The translations under genes were made by a program, and so were the position numbers. Under the pieces are notes generated by a model. That model searched no databases. It was not told where the DNA came from and was given only the letters and a program-made list of their open reading frames with translations. This document shows, in pieces, positions 8,735 through 17,120 of a DNA stretch of 35,101 bases. Each line of letters begins with the position of its first letter. Positions within the stretch are counted from its first letter, which is position 1. This DNA comes from an uncultured Agathobaculum sp. (GTDB taxonomy: Bacteria; Bacillota; Clostridia; Oscillospirales; Butyricicoccaceae): assembly GCA_934504345.1 (NCBI GenBank), contig CAKSVR010000022.1, forward strand, positions 1 to 35,101, given 5' to 3'.

Positions 8735-8785
8735 AAATACATGATAAACAGGTTCGCCAAAACCATCGATGGGAGGTTGTACACA

Positions 8786-9649
8786 ATGCTGAAAGACGTT
8801 TTCGACCCGCGGCAGGTGATGACCGAGCGCTACTGCGAGTTCCATCACAGCTACAACGATACGCCGCCGACCATCGAGTTCCACCAGCACCCGTTCTACG
8901 AGATATTCTTCTTCATCTCGGGCAACGTCAACTACATCATCGAGGGCCGGAGCTACAAGCTGCGCCCGGGCGACATCCTGCTGACCAGCAACGCGGACAT
9001 CCACCGGCCGGAGGTGCGGCCCGGAAAGCCGTATGAGCGGTTCGTGATCTGGCTGGCGGACGACTTTTTCGACCATCTGCGCCGCTTTTCCGGCGAGGAC
9101 TTTACCGCGTGCTTCACGGATGCGGCCCTGCGGGATTACCGGCTCATCCGGCCGGACGACAGCAGCCTGATCCGTCTGCGGCAGCTCTGCGAGCAGATGG
9201 GCGAAGCCCAGTCCAGCGGCCAGCTCGGCAGTGCCGCGCTCACGCAGGCGTATCTCATCGAGTTCCTCGTGCGGGTGTGCCGCGCGTATTATGACACGCC
9301 GGAGTCGGTCAAGAACGACATCACCGAGGACGAGAAGATCAATCAGGTGCTCGGCTACATCAACGATAACCTGTCGGATGCGCTCACGCTCGATGCGCTG
9401 GCAGGCCGGTTCTATACCAGTAAGTTCCACCTGAGCCGCCGGTTCAAGCAGTTCACGGGCCTGACCATCTATCAGTACATCATGAAAAAACGCCTGATCG
9501 TGGCCCGCAATATGCTGCGCGCCGGTCAGTCGGTGACAAGCTCGTACCTCCAGTGCGGATTTAACGATTATTCCAACTTTCTCAAGGCGTTCAAGCGCGA
9601 GTTCGGACGAAATCCGAGCGTTTACTGCAAAAATGCCGAGAACGGATAA
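8786..9649 (+). CDS. AraC-family regulator, probably of the hexuronate operon
   Basis: DNA-binding transcription regulator of 287 residues from the ATG at 8786, which has GGGAGG 9 nt upstream. Longer starts at 8741 and 8711 lack a ribosome site, and the second lies inside a repeat. The N-terminal half is a cupin sensor (FHQHPFYEIFFFISGNVNYI, then RPGDILLTSNADIHRPEV). The C-terminal 100 residues are the double helix-turn-helix (LDALAGRFYTSKFHLSRRFK and QCGFNDYSNFLKAFKREFG). It is divergent from uxuA, so control of the hexuronate genes by a sugar acid is the natural inference. A bidirectional terminator follows. Confidence 0.9.
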   Translation: MLKDVFDPRQVMTERYCEFHHSYNDTPPTIEFHQHPFYEIFFFISGNVNYIIEGRSYKLRPGDILLTSNADIHRPEVRPGKPYERFVIWLADDFFDHLRRFSGEDFTACFTDAALRDYRLIRPDDSSLIRLRQLCEQMGEAQSSGQLGSAALTQAYLIEFLVRVCRAYYDTPESVKNDITEDEKINQVLGYINDNLSDALTLDALAGRFYTSKFHLSRRFKQFTGLTIYQYIMKKRLIVARNMLRAGQSVTSSYLQCGFNDYSNFLKAFKREFGRNPSVYCKNAENG

Positions 9650-9698
9650 AACGAAAATCTCAACGAAAATACAATAGAACAGCCCGAAAAAGGCAAAC

Positions 9699-9730
9699 AA
9701 AAATCCTGACTGCTGCGGTCAGGATTTTTT
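9699..9730. terminator. Bidirectional intrinsic terminator
   Basis: A 12-bp stem AAAAATCCTGAC/GTCAGGATTTTT (9699-9710 with 9718-9729) and 7-nt loop have T tracts on both strands. It separates the AraC gene from the convergent Gfo/Idh gene. Confidence 0.88.
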
Positions 9731-9741
9731 ATTGTCAGAGC

Positions 9742-10734
9742 TTACGCCTGCTGTACGGTGTGCGTGTCAGCGGCTTCGCGGGCGAGGAGCGCCAGACGGC
9801 TGTCCTCGATGGACTCCGTCAGATCGAGCAGACCGGCGCCGTGTCCCTCGAGGGTGTGGATGAAATCCTCGAAGATCATGGGGCACTCGCGCAGCGGCAT
9901 GGCCGTGCGGCCGTCATGCTCGGCGTTGATGAGCCATACCTGCTCGTTCTCCACCTCGATCACGCCGCAGGTGCCGGCGGCACGCACGCGGTCGTCGCCG
10001 TGGGTGGGCGCATTGGCCGGACGGAGATAATCCGCGCTCACCTGAGCGGAAACCTCGTTCTCCATCGTCAGCATCAGCTGAGCGGAAACCTCCAGCTCGC
10101 CGAAACCGTCGCCCGGCAGGGTGGAATGGCTCGCAAACACCTGCTGTACGGCTTTCGGGTACAGAAAACGGATGAAATCGATGCCGTGGATGGCTACCCA
10201 CGGGATCAGTCCGCCGTGCAGCGCGCGCTCGCGGAAGAACGGCGCACGCTGGCCCAGCCGGTAGGACTTCCGCGCAGAAAGCAGGCGGATGTCGCCGATG
10301 GCGCCCTCATCGATAAGGCATTTGGCGGTGTAGAACCATGGGTCATAACGCGCTGTCTGCATCGCCCACAGCACCGCGGAGGACTGCGACGCAGCCTGTT
10401 CGATGCGCTTCAGACCCTCGAGCGTGAGAGAAAGCGGCTTGTCGCAGTACACATGGATGTTTCTGGCGAGGGCATACAGGGTCATTTCCTCGTGATCGCA
10501 GAACAGACCATCGACAACGAGCACATCGGGATGCTCGGCCTCGGTCATGGTGCGGTAGTCCGGGTATTCTTTCGGGGACAGGCCCAGTCTGGCGAAGTCC
10601 TCGAGCACCTCGGTCATGGGTTCGCCGTCCCACGCGCGGCAGAAACCGGCGATCTCCACCTGCGGCAGGCGCGGCAGAGCGCGGGTGACAGTGGCCGCGT
10701 GGCCGGAATTGCCGATGATACAAACGCGGATCAT
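9742..10734 (-). CDS. Gfo/Idh/MocA-family dehydrogenase (1)
   Basis: NAD(P)-dependent oxidoreductase of 330 residues, substrate unknown. It has an N-terminal Rossmann fold with VCIIGNSGHAATV (4-16) and the family EKP motif in the form CDKPLSLT, followed by the alpha/beta substrate domain (PWVAIHGIDFIRFLYP). Family members oxidise or reduce hydroxyls of sugars, inositols and sugar acids. The start has AAAGGAGGAG upstream and overlaps the stop of the preceding gene by 4 nt (ATGA), so the two dehydrogenases are translationally coupled and may act on the same compound. Confidence 0.88.
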   Translation of the reverse strand: MIRVCIIGNSGHAATVTRALPRLPQVEIAGFCRAWDGEPMTEVLEDFARLGLSPKEYPDYRTMTEAEHPDVLVVDGLFCDHEEMTLYALARNIHVYCDKPLSLTLEGLKRIEQAASQSSAVLWAMQTARYDPWFYTAKCLIDEGAIGDIRLLSARKSYRLGQRAPFFRERALHGGLIPWVAIHGIDFIRFLYPKAVQQVFASHSTLPGDGFGELEVSAQLMLTMENEVSAQVSADYLRPANAPTHGDDRVRAAGTCGVIEVENEQVWLINAEHDGRTAMPLRECPMIFEDFIHTLEGHGAGLLDLTESIEDSRLALLAREAADTHTVQQA

Positions 10735-11972
10735 GCGTTCTCCTCCTTTTCACAGAACGGACAGCCGAATGCGGTGTACCCGTCGAGCGGGATGACGCTC
10801 GGCTGCTGCGCCCAGTCGTAACCCATCTCGGAGGGCAGCTTGGCCTGCTCAAAGCACGCCCATGCCTCATCGGCCAGACCCGGCATGAAGATGCCCGGCT
10901 CGGGCTCGGTGACGCGCTGCATTTTGCTCTCCGGCAGGGGAGCGACACGGCCGTACTCGACGATGGCGTTGCACACGGTCAGCTGCGGCAGGATGGTCTG
11001 TGCGGTGCAGGCGACCGGTTTTTCCGGGTCGGCCGTGGCCGCGATCATCGAGCGGATCTTCTCGGCAACGTGGTATTCGCCGAGCGCCGCGCCGTAGTTT
11101 TTGACGGAGCCGTCGCGGAACGTGGCGACGATCTCGGCGGTGTCGTCATTGCCGGAGGCCGTTACAACGGCGTTCTCGAACTCGTAGCGCAGGATCGGGT
11201 CGATGTTCTTGTCGCCCGAGTGCGTTACCGCGATGTAAAAGCCGCAGCCGCCCTCGAACGAGCCGCGCAGGAACGCGGTGTCGAACGTTTCGATGCCCTT
11301 GCCGTTGTACAGCTCTGCGGAGAGCGAAACCGGCAGTCTGGCACTGCCCATGTCCTCACCGAGGACGAAGCAGGTGTTGTGCAGATAGTGCGCGGTGGCG
11401 TTGGTGATGATGGAATCGAGCACCAGCTCGCCGTTTTTGTCGCGCAGACGGCCCTTCCACGGGGAGTTGTAGTAGCTGTCAAAGCGCTGCCACGAAACGT
11501 AGGACTTGAGCATGAGCGGCTTGCCGAGCAGTCCGCTCAGGATGTCGCGCTTGAGCGCCTGAATGGGCTTGCAGAACGACATCTGGAAGCCGACACCCAG
11601 CTTGACACCGGCTTTCCGGGCCGCCGCATCGATCTCTCGGGCATCCTGCAGGATGGGCGCGAGCGGCTTCTCGCACAGCACGTTGGAGCCGTGTGCAAAG
11701 GCGGTCAGGCACTGCTGCTTGTGCAGATGGATCGGGCTGGCGATCAGCAGCAGTTCGCAGCTGTCTGCGGCGTAGAACTCGTCCAGCTCACGGTAGAGCG
11801 GCACGCCGGCGGCGCGCAGTTTCTCTATGCGCGGCGCCCGCTCGTAAAACGGGTCGATGGCGCCGACCAGCTCGTAGCTTTCCGGGTCTGCAAAGCGCTC
11901 CATCAGTCCCAGACAGTAATCGCCGTAGCCGCCGATGCCGGCGATGGCCATTCTTACTTTATTCATCTTCAT
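10731..11972 (-). CDS. Gfo/Idh/MocA-family dehydrogenase (2)
   Basis: NAD(P)-dependent sugar-type oxidoreductase of 413 residues, longer than its downstream partner. Rossmann motif MAIAGIGGYGDY (8-19) and EKP motif LCEKPLAPI are clear, followed by the family's central domain (GVGFQMSFCKPIQALKRDI). Start: I use ATGAAGATGAAT with AGGAAG upstream; the ATG two codons later (11966) is equally possible. The longer frame to 12044 is a basic stretch without a ribosome site. The C terminus has a CPFCEKEE tail of unknown meaning. It follows the AraC gene at 12086-12898 in the same direction after a 113-nt gap. Confidence 0.86.
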   Translation of the reverse strand: MKMNKVRMAIAGIGGYGDYCLGLMERFADPESYELVGAIDPFYERAPRIEKLRAAGVPLYRELDEFYAADSCELLLIASPIHLHKQQCLTAFAHGSNVLCEKPLAPILQDAREIDAAARKAGVKLGVGFQMSFCKPIQALKRDILSGLLGKPLMLKSYVSWQRFDSYYNSPWKGRLRDKNGELVLDSIITNATAHYLHNTCFVLGEDMGSARLPVSLSAELYNGKGIETFDTAFLRGSFEGGCGFYIAVTHSGDKNIDPILRYEFENAVVTASGNDDTAEIVATFRDGSVKNYGAALGEYHVAEKIRSMIAATADPEKPVACTAQTILPQLTVCNAIVEYGRVAPLPESKMQRVTEPEPGIFMPGLADEAWACFEQAKLPSEMGYDWAQQPSVIPLDGYTAFGCPFCEKEENA

Positions 11973-12085
11973 TCCTGCTTCCTGCGCCGCGCGGTCTGCG
12001 CGGTGATTCTTTTTCTTGTCTGCTATTGTACGGCATAATGACACAGAGCGGTCATCAGCACTTGCGTGAAAATATGTAAAACCTG

Positions 12086-12898
12086 TTATGTTCGCTGGCG
12101 CTCGCGGTAGCGCAGCGGTGTCAGGCCGCTCTCCTTGCGGAACGTGCGGATAAAATTATTCACATCGGAATAACCGGCCCGCAGCGCCACCTCGGATACG
12201 GGCAGATCGGTCGAGGCCAGCAGATCCTTTGCACAGGCGATGCGGCACAGCACCAGATACTGCTTGGGACTGTATCCCGTGGCGGACTTGAAGCAGTGCG
12301 ACAGATGGCAGGCCGTCATGTACACCTTGCCTGCCAGCTCGGTGATGGACACCGGCTCTGCGAAGTGGTTCTCGATGTAGGTCTGCACGGCCAGCACCGA
12401 GCCCGGGATGACTTTCCCGGCCTGACCGGAGGCCGGGTCGGCGCGCCGCAGCAGGATGAGCAGCTCGGTGATGAGGCTGATCTGCATGAGCTCGGCGCAG
12501 TCCGCAGGATGTTCATATTCCTCTAATAAACGGCGGAAAAGCACGGTAAACCGGTCGATGAACGGCGATACATCGATGCGGTGGCAGAAATCCGCGCCGC
12601 GGTTGCGCAGCGGCGCGAGCAGCCGCCGTTCGGTGATGAGCTGCTCAACGCGCGTGGCATCGAGGATGACATACCAGCGCTCATATTCCGCCGAACGGGC
12701 CTCGAGCTCGTGTTCCTCGAACCGGCCGATGACGAACACCGAGCCGGGCGAGCCGTCATACACGCTGCCGTTGATATTGATCCGCATATTGCCTTTTTTT
12801 ACAAATAAAAGCTCGTATGCGTTGTGAAAATGAATGCGTACCTGACAGGAGGACTGTTTGTGGGAGCATTCGTGGATCAGGGAGGGCGCAGCTGCCAT
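12086..12898 (-). CDS. AraC-family regulator (2)
   Basis: Regulator of 270 residues from the ATG at 12898, preceded by GAGG; an in-frame GTG nine codons upstream has no ribosome site. The N-terminal cupin part (IHFHNAYELLFVKKGNMRI, then SPGSVFVIGRFEEHELEA) is the likely ligand sensor. The C-terminal double helix-turn-helix (ELAGKVYMTACHLSHCFK and RAGYSDVNNFIRTFRKESG) is complete. It lies upstream of the two Gfo/Idh genes in the same direction and is divergent from the ene-reductase operon, so it could control both. Confidence 0.9.
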   Translation of the reverse strand: MAAAPSLIHECSHKQSSCQVRIHFHNAYELLFVKKGNMRININGSVYDGSPGSVFVIGRFEEHELEARSAEYERWYVILDATRVEQLITERRLLAPLRNRGADFCHRIDVSPFIDRFTVLFRRLLEEYEHPADCAELMQISLITELLILLRRADPASGQAGKVIPGSVLAVQTYIENHFAEPVSITELAGKVYMTACHLSHCFKSATGYSPKQYLVLCRIACAKDLLASTDLPVSEVALRAGYSDVNNFIRTFRKESGLTPLRYRERQRT

Positions 12899-12936
12899 AT
12901 GATCGACCTCATTTCTGTGCAGCACAAGTTTTACAT

Positions 12937-12966
12937 ATTATAACGCTTCTTTGTATGACTGTGCAA
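12937..12966 (-). promoter_or_regulatory. Sigma-A promoter for AraC (2)
   Basis: On the minus strand: TTGCAC, 18-nt spacer, TATAAT, ending 38 nt before the ATG. The divergent ene-reductase gene shares this 125-nt gap. Its own best -10 (TACGAT, near 12976-12981) lacks a good -35, in line with a need for an activator. Confidence 0.65.
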
Positions 12967-13023
12967 GAGAAATCTGCGATACGATAGCAGCAGACAAAAT
13001 ATGAACAGAAAGGGAATCCACCA

Positions 13024-14352
13024 ATGGAGCACAAGAGATTTCACTATAAGTCCATGGACGAGCTGAAGCAGGAGCTGACCCGCATCGGTGTCCGGCTGCC
13101 GCTGTCCGACAGCCTCGAGGCGCTGAAGCGCGAGGTCAAGCTCGGCGCCAGGACCATGCACAACAGCATCGCCATCCAGCCGATGGAGGGCTGCGACGGC
13201 ACGGCGGACGGCCGTCCGGCTGAGCTGACCCTGCGCCGCTACGACCGCTTTGCCCGCTCGGGCGCGGGCCTGATCTGGGCCGAGGCCGTAGCCATCACGC
13301 CGGAGGGCCGCGCAAACCCGCGCCAGCTCTGGCTGACCCGGGACAATCTGGACGACTACAAGAGGTTCGTTTACGATATGAAGCAAACCTGCCTCAAGGA
13401 GAACGGCTTCGAGCCCATCGTCATCATGCAGGCGACCCATTCCGGCCGCTACTCCAAGCCGGAGGGCGTGCCTGCGCCGCTCATCGCGTACAACAACCCG
13501 ATCTTCGAGGGCGACAGGCCGATCGCAGCCGACCGCATCCTGTCCGACGAGTATCTGTACGGCCTGATCGACAAGTTCGGCGTATCGGCCTCGCTGGCCG
13601 AGCAGGCGGGCTTTGACGGCGTGGACATCAAGTGCTGCCACCGCTACCTCAACAGCGAGCTGCTCTCCGCGTACGACCGTGAGGGCGACTTCGGCGGCTC
13701 GCTCGAGAACCGCACCCGTCTGCTGCGCGGCGGCGTTGCAGCGGCACAGGCGGCCACCGGCAGCGATTTCATCGTCACCTCCCGCCTGAACGTGTATGAC
13801 GGCTTCCCGCATCCGTATGGCTGGGGTGTGCGCGAGGACGAGGGCACCGAGATCGACCTGACCGAGCCGCTCGAGCTGGTGCGTATCCTGCACAGGGAGA
13901 TGGGCATGAAGCTGCTGGACGTTACCATCGGCAACCCGTATTTCAACCCGCACGTTAACCGCCCGTATGACGGCGGCCCGTATGTGCCGCAGGAGCATCC
14001 GCTCGAAGGCGTTGCCCGCATGGCGCACTGTGTCGCCGAGATCCAGCGCGCCAACCCGGAACTCAAGGTCATCTCGTCCGGCCTGAGCTATCTGCGCCAG
14101 TTCTCCGCCAACCTTGCAGCAGGCGAGCTGGAAACCGGCGTGTGCTCCATCGCAGGCTTTGGCCGCGAGGCATTCGCTTACCCGCAGTTCCCGCACGACA
14201 TCTTCACCAAGGGCGCCATGGAGCCGAACAAGTGCTGCATCGCGTGCGGCAAGTGTACCGAGCTGATGCGCGCCGGCTCGACCGCAGGCTGCGTCATCCG
14301 CGACGAGGCGTACCTGCCCATCTACCAGCGCGACGTGCAGGGAAAGCAATAA
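13024..14352 (+). CDS. Old yellow enzyme-type NADH:flavin oxidoreductase with a Cys cluster
   Basis: FMN-dependent TIM-barrel ene-reductase-like enzyme of 442 residues, expected to reduce or form a C=C bond next to a carbonyl. Visible are IAIQPMEGCDG (49-59), QATHSGRYSKP (136-146), and DGVDIKCCHRYLNSELLS then GGSLENR (224-230). The usual HxxH/YxxH pair is KxxH (Lys203, His206). Cys405-x2-Cys408-x2-Cys411-x11-Cys423 resembles the 4Fe-4S site of 2,4-dienoyl-CoA reductase, trimethylamine dehydrogenase and BaiCD/BaiH. Unlike those, there is no C-terminal NAD(P)H/FAD domain, so electrons must come from a partner. The first 40 residues are an extra N-terminal extension. It is first of a three-gene operon. 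Confidence 0.88.
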   Translation: MEHKRFHYKSMDELKQELTRIGVRLPLSDSLEALKREVKLGARTMHNSIAIQPMEGCDGTADGRPAELTLRRYDRFARSGAGLIWAEAVAITPEGRANPRQLWLTRDNLDDYKRFVYDMKQTCLKENGFEPIVIMQATHSGRYSKPEGVPAPLIAYNNPIFEGDRPIAADRILSDEYLYGLIDKFGVSASLAEQAGFDGVDIKCCHRYLNSELLSAYDREGDFGGSLENRTRLLRGGVAAAQAATGSDFIVTSRLNVYDGFPHPYGWGVREDEGTEIDLTEPLELVRILHREMGMKLLDVTIGNPYFNPHVNRPYDGGPYVPQEHPLEGVARMAHCVAEIQRANPELKVISSGLSYLRQFSANLAAGELETGVCSIAGFGREAFAYPQFPHDIFTKGAMEPNKCCIACGKCTELMRAGSTAGCVIRDEAYLPIYQRDVQGKQ

Positions 14353-14365
14353 GGAGGAGAGCGAA

Positions 14366-15133
14366 ATGAAAAAGATCGCATTAGTCACCGGCTCGCGCCG
14401 CGGCATCGGTCTGGGCATTGCCGAGGCACTCGGGAAGGAGGGCTATTTCGTTGTCCTCTCCGCCACTACCCCGGCGGACGAGGAAGTCACCGCAAGGCTC
14501 GCCGCCGAGGGCATCGGCTGCACCTATATCTCCTGCGACATCTCTAAGACCGAGGACCGAAAGCGCCTGCTCGATACCGTCATCGAGCGTTACGGCCGTC
14601 TGGATGTGCTGGTGAACAACGCCGGTGTCGCGCCCAAGGTGCGCCTCGGCATCCTCGAAACCACCGAGGAGAGCTTCGACCGCCTGATGAACATCAATCT
14701 CAAGGGCACGTTCTTCATGTGTCAGGCGGCGGCCAACCGGATGCTCGAGCTGCAAAAGAAAAGCCTCGAGGACTATCGGCCGCGCATCGTGAACATCTCC
14801 TCGATGTCGGCGTACACCTCCTCGGTCAACCGCGGTGAATACTGCATCTCCAAGGCGGGCATCTCGATGACGACCCAGCTGTTTGCCGACCGGCTCGCGG
14901 AGTACGGCATCCCGGTGTTCGAGGTCCGTCCGGGCATCATTATGACGGATATGACCGCCGGCGTACACGAAAAGTACCAGAAGCTCATAGATGAGGGCGT
15001 AACGCCCATCCGCCGCTTCGGTCTGCCGGAGGATGTTGCAAACTGCGTACTCGCGGCAGTCAGCGGCCGTCTGGACTTTGCCACCGGCCAGATCCTGAAC
15101 GCGGACGGCGGCTTCCACATCCGCCGCCTGTAA
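14366..15133 (+). CDS. Short-chain dehydrogenase/reductase
   Basis: NAD(P)-dependent alcohol/ketone oxidoreductase of 255 residues, a classical SDR. It has the TGSRRGIG cofactor motif (8-15), NNAG (84-87), catalytic Ser146 in VNISSMSAY, and Tyr159/Lys163 in YCISKAG. The C-terminal part has the PGIIMTDMT and GQILNADGGF segments common to FabG-like members. It lies 13 nt after the ene-reductase gene, with AAGGAGGAG before the ATG. In this setting it probably oxidises or reduces a ring or side-chain hydroxyl of the operon's substrate; a role in fatty-acid synthesis is unlikely because no fab genes are nearby. Confidence 0.92.
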   Translation: MKKIALVTGSRRGIGLGIAEALGKEGYFVVLSATTPADEEVTARLAAEGIGCTYISCDISKTEDRKRLLDTVIERYGRLDVLVNNAGVAPKVRLGILETTEESFDRLMNINLKGTFFMCQAAANRMLELQKKSLEDYRPRIVNISSMSAYTSSVNRGEYCISKAGISMTTQLFADRLAEYGIPVFEVRPGIIMTDMTAGVHEKYQKLIDEGVTPIRRFGLPEDVANCVLAAVSGRLDFATGQILNADGGFHIRRL

Positions 15134-15149
15134 GAGAAAGGGAAGCACT

Positions 15150-17102
15150 ATGCTGAAAACAAAGCTGACCCTTGCAGGCCGCGAGATACCGGTCATCGCG
15201 CTCGATACGCTGGTGATCGGCACGGGCTGTGCGGGCTACAACGCCGCCGACTGGCTGTACGACCTCGGCCGAAAGGACATCGCCATCCTCACCGAGGGCG
15301 TGAATATCGGCACATCGCGCAACACCGGCAGCGACAAGCAGACCTATTACAAGCTGTCCATCGCCTCCGACGGCGCGGATTCCGTGCAGGAGATGGCGGA
15401 AACGCTGTTCTCCGGCGGCAGTGTTCACGGCGACACCGCGCTGGCTGAGGCGGCGGGCTCGCTCCGCGCCTTTATGAAGCTGGCGAACCTCGGCGTGCCG
15501 TTCCCGACCAACGAGTACGGCGAGTATGTCGGCTACAAGACCGACCACGACCCGCGCCAGCGTGCGACCTCGGCAGGCCCGCTGACCTCCAGATTTATGA
15601 CCGAGGCGCTCGAGCGCAGCGTTTCGCGCAAGGGCATCCGCATTTTCGACCGGATGCAGGCCGTTCGCCTGCTGACGGAGGATGGTGCGGTAAAGGGTCT
15701 GCTGGCGCTCGACCTGCGCGGCCGCGGCCCGGCGGGCCTGACCCTGTTCGCAGCGGAGCACATCATCCTCGCGACCGGCGGCCCGGCGGCTGTCTATGCA
15801 CAGACCGTGTATCCGTGCGGCCATATCGGCGGCTCCGGCCTTGCCATCGAGGCGGGCGCCGCCATGACCAACCTTCAGGAGTGGCAGTACGGCCTCGCCT
15901 CCATCGATTTCCGCTGGAACGTGTCCGGCACCTATCAGCAGGTGCTCCCGCGCTATATCTCGGTGGACGAGCACGGCACAGAGCGCGAATTTCTGCCGGA
16001 TTACTTCGAAAGCCCGGAGCAGGCGCTCGATATGGTGTTTCTCAAGGGCTACCAGTGGCCGTTCGACGTCCGCAAGACGGATGGCTCGTCGGTCATCGAC
16101 CTCATCATCCACCACGAAACCGTGGAGCTCGGCCGCAAGGTCTATATGGACTTCCGCACCGATCCCAAGGGTCTGCGCGCGGACTTCTCCGGTCTGGCCG
16201 AGGAAACCCGTACCTATCTTGCCAATTCGGGTGCGCTGCTGGCAACGCCCATCGCCCGTCTGGCGCATATGAATCCGGATGCCATCGCGCTGTACCGCAG
16301 CCACGGCATCGACCTGTACAGCGAGCCGCTCCGCGTAGCGGTGTGCGCCCAGCACGCCAACGGCGGCGTTTCGGTGGATGCCAACTGGCAGACTACGGTG
16401 CGCGGGCTGTACGCGGCAGGTGAGTGCGCGGGTACGTTCGGCGTTTACCGGCCGGGCGGCTCGGCGCTCAACTCCACACAGGTGGGTTCGATGCGCGCCG
16501 CCGAGCATATCGCGATGACGAGCGACGAAATGCCGTTCGACGAGGAAAAATTCGCGCAGACAGCGGCAAAGATCGAGCCGTGGCTGCAAAAAATGCTCGA
16601 AACCACGGCAAGAGCACAGGCTTCGAGCAAGTCGTATCAAATTCTGGGCGAGATGCAGCAGCGCATGAGCGCGTGCGCGGCCCATCTGCGCCGGCCGCAG
16701 GCCATGCAGGCGCTCCAGCACGAGCTGGAGGACACGCTGGCGGCGCTGCCGGAAACCTATGTCCCGGCCTCCGAGGGCGGCTTCGCACAGATGCTCCGCA
16801 TCCGCGATACGCTGATGACACAGGCGGCGGTGCTCTCCGCGATGCGGTTTTCCGCCGAGGCATTCGGCAGCCGCGGTGCGGGCCTCGTCCTGCACGAGAG
16901 CGGCGAGCCGGTGTGCGCGGCCATGCCCGCGCTGCGCTGCCTGCCAAACACCCATCCGGGCAGCGGCAGCGTGGTCGTCACCGAATGGACAGAGGGCGGT
17001 GTGCATTCCCGCCGTGAGGACGTGCGGCCCATGCCCGTGCGAAACGGCTGGTTTGAAACCGTCTGGCACGATTACCGTGAGAGGATGCGTCGCATCAGAT
17101 AA
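15150..17102 (+). CDS. FAD-dependent fumarate reductase/succinate dehydrogenase-like flavoprotein
   Basis: Cytoplasmic flavoprotein of 650 residues without a signal peptide, haem domain or FMN-attachment domain. The N-terminal FAD site is VIGTGCAGYNAAD (22-34, with G24, G26, G29). A second FAD segment is LYAAGECAGTFGVYRPGG, and ILATGGPAAVY lies in between. The architecture is the FrdA/SdhA family with an altered C-terminal region (helical, Ala/Gln-rich). Members reduce or form C=C bonds in many acids; the substrate is not evident. It is third in the operon with the ene-reductase and SDR, 16 nt after the SDR stop. The stop codon lies in a short tandem duplication at 17091-17124, and the next gene is convergent 18 nt on, with no clear terminator. 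Confidence 0.87.
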   Translation: MLKTKLTLAGREIPVIALDTLVIGTGCAGYNAADWLYDLGRKDIAILTEGVNIGTSRNTGSDKQTYYKLSIASDGADSVQEMAETLFSGGSVHGDTALAEAAGSLRAFMKLANLGVPFPTNEYGEYVGYKTDHDPRQRATSAGPLTSRFMTEALERSVSRKGIRIFDRMQAVRLLTEDGAVKGLLALDLRGRGPAGLTLFAAEHIILATGGPAAVYAQTVYPCGHIGGSGLAIEAGAAMTNLQEWQYGLASIDFRWNVSGTYQQVLPRYISVDEHGTEREFLPDYFESPEQALDMVFLKGYQWPFDVRKTDGSSVIDLIIHHETVELGRKVYMDFRTDPKGLRADFSGLAEETRTYLANSGALLATPIARLAHMNPDAIALYRSHGIDLYSEPLRVAVCAQHANGGVSVDANWQTTVRGLYAAGECAGTFGVYRPGGSALNSTQVGSMRAAEHIAMTSDEMPFDEEKFAQTAAKIEPWLQKMLETTARAQASSKSYQILGEMQQRMSACAAHLRRPQAMQALQHELEDTLAALPETYVPASEGGFAQMLRIRDTLMTQAAVLSAMRFSAEAFGSRGAGLVLHESGEPVCAAMPALRCLPNTHPGSGSVVVTEWTEGGVHSRREDVRPMPVRNGWFETVWHDYRERMRRIR

Positions 17103-17120
17103 ATTAGCCGCATCAGATAA

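Noticed and set aside
8711..8785. An extended AraC start at TTG 8711 or ATG 8741
   Set aside because: The first lies inside the 163-bp repeat and neither has a ribosome-binding site. ATG 8786 has GGGAGG 9 nt upstream and begins at the normal family N terminus.
13024..17102. A bile acid-inducible (bai) operon
   Set aside because: The enzyme classes resemble bai reductases, but the CoA ligase, CoA transferase, 7-alpha-dehydratase and BaiG transporter are absent. Only an analogy is claimed.
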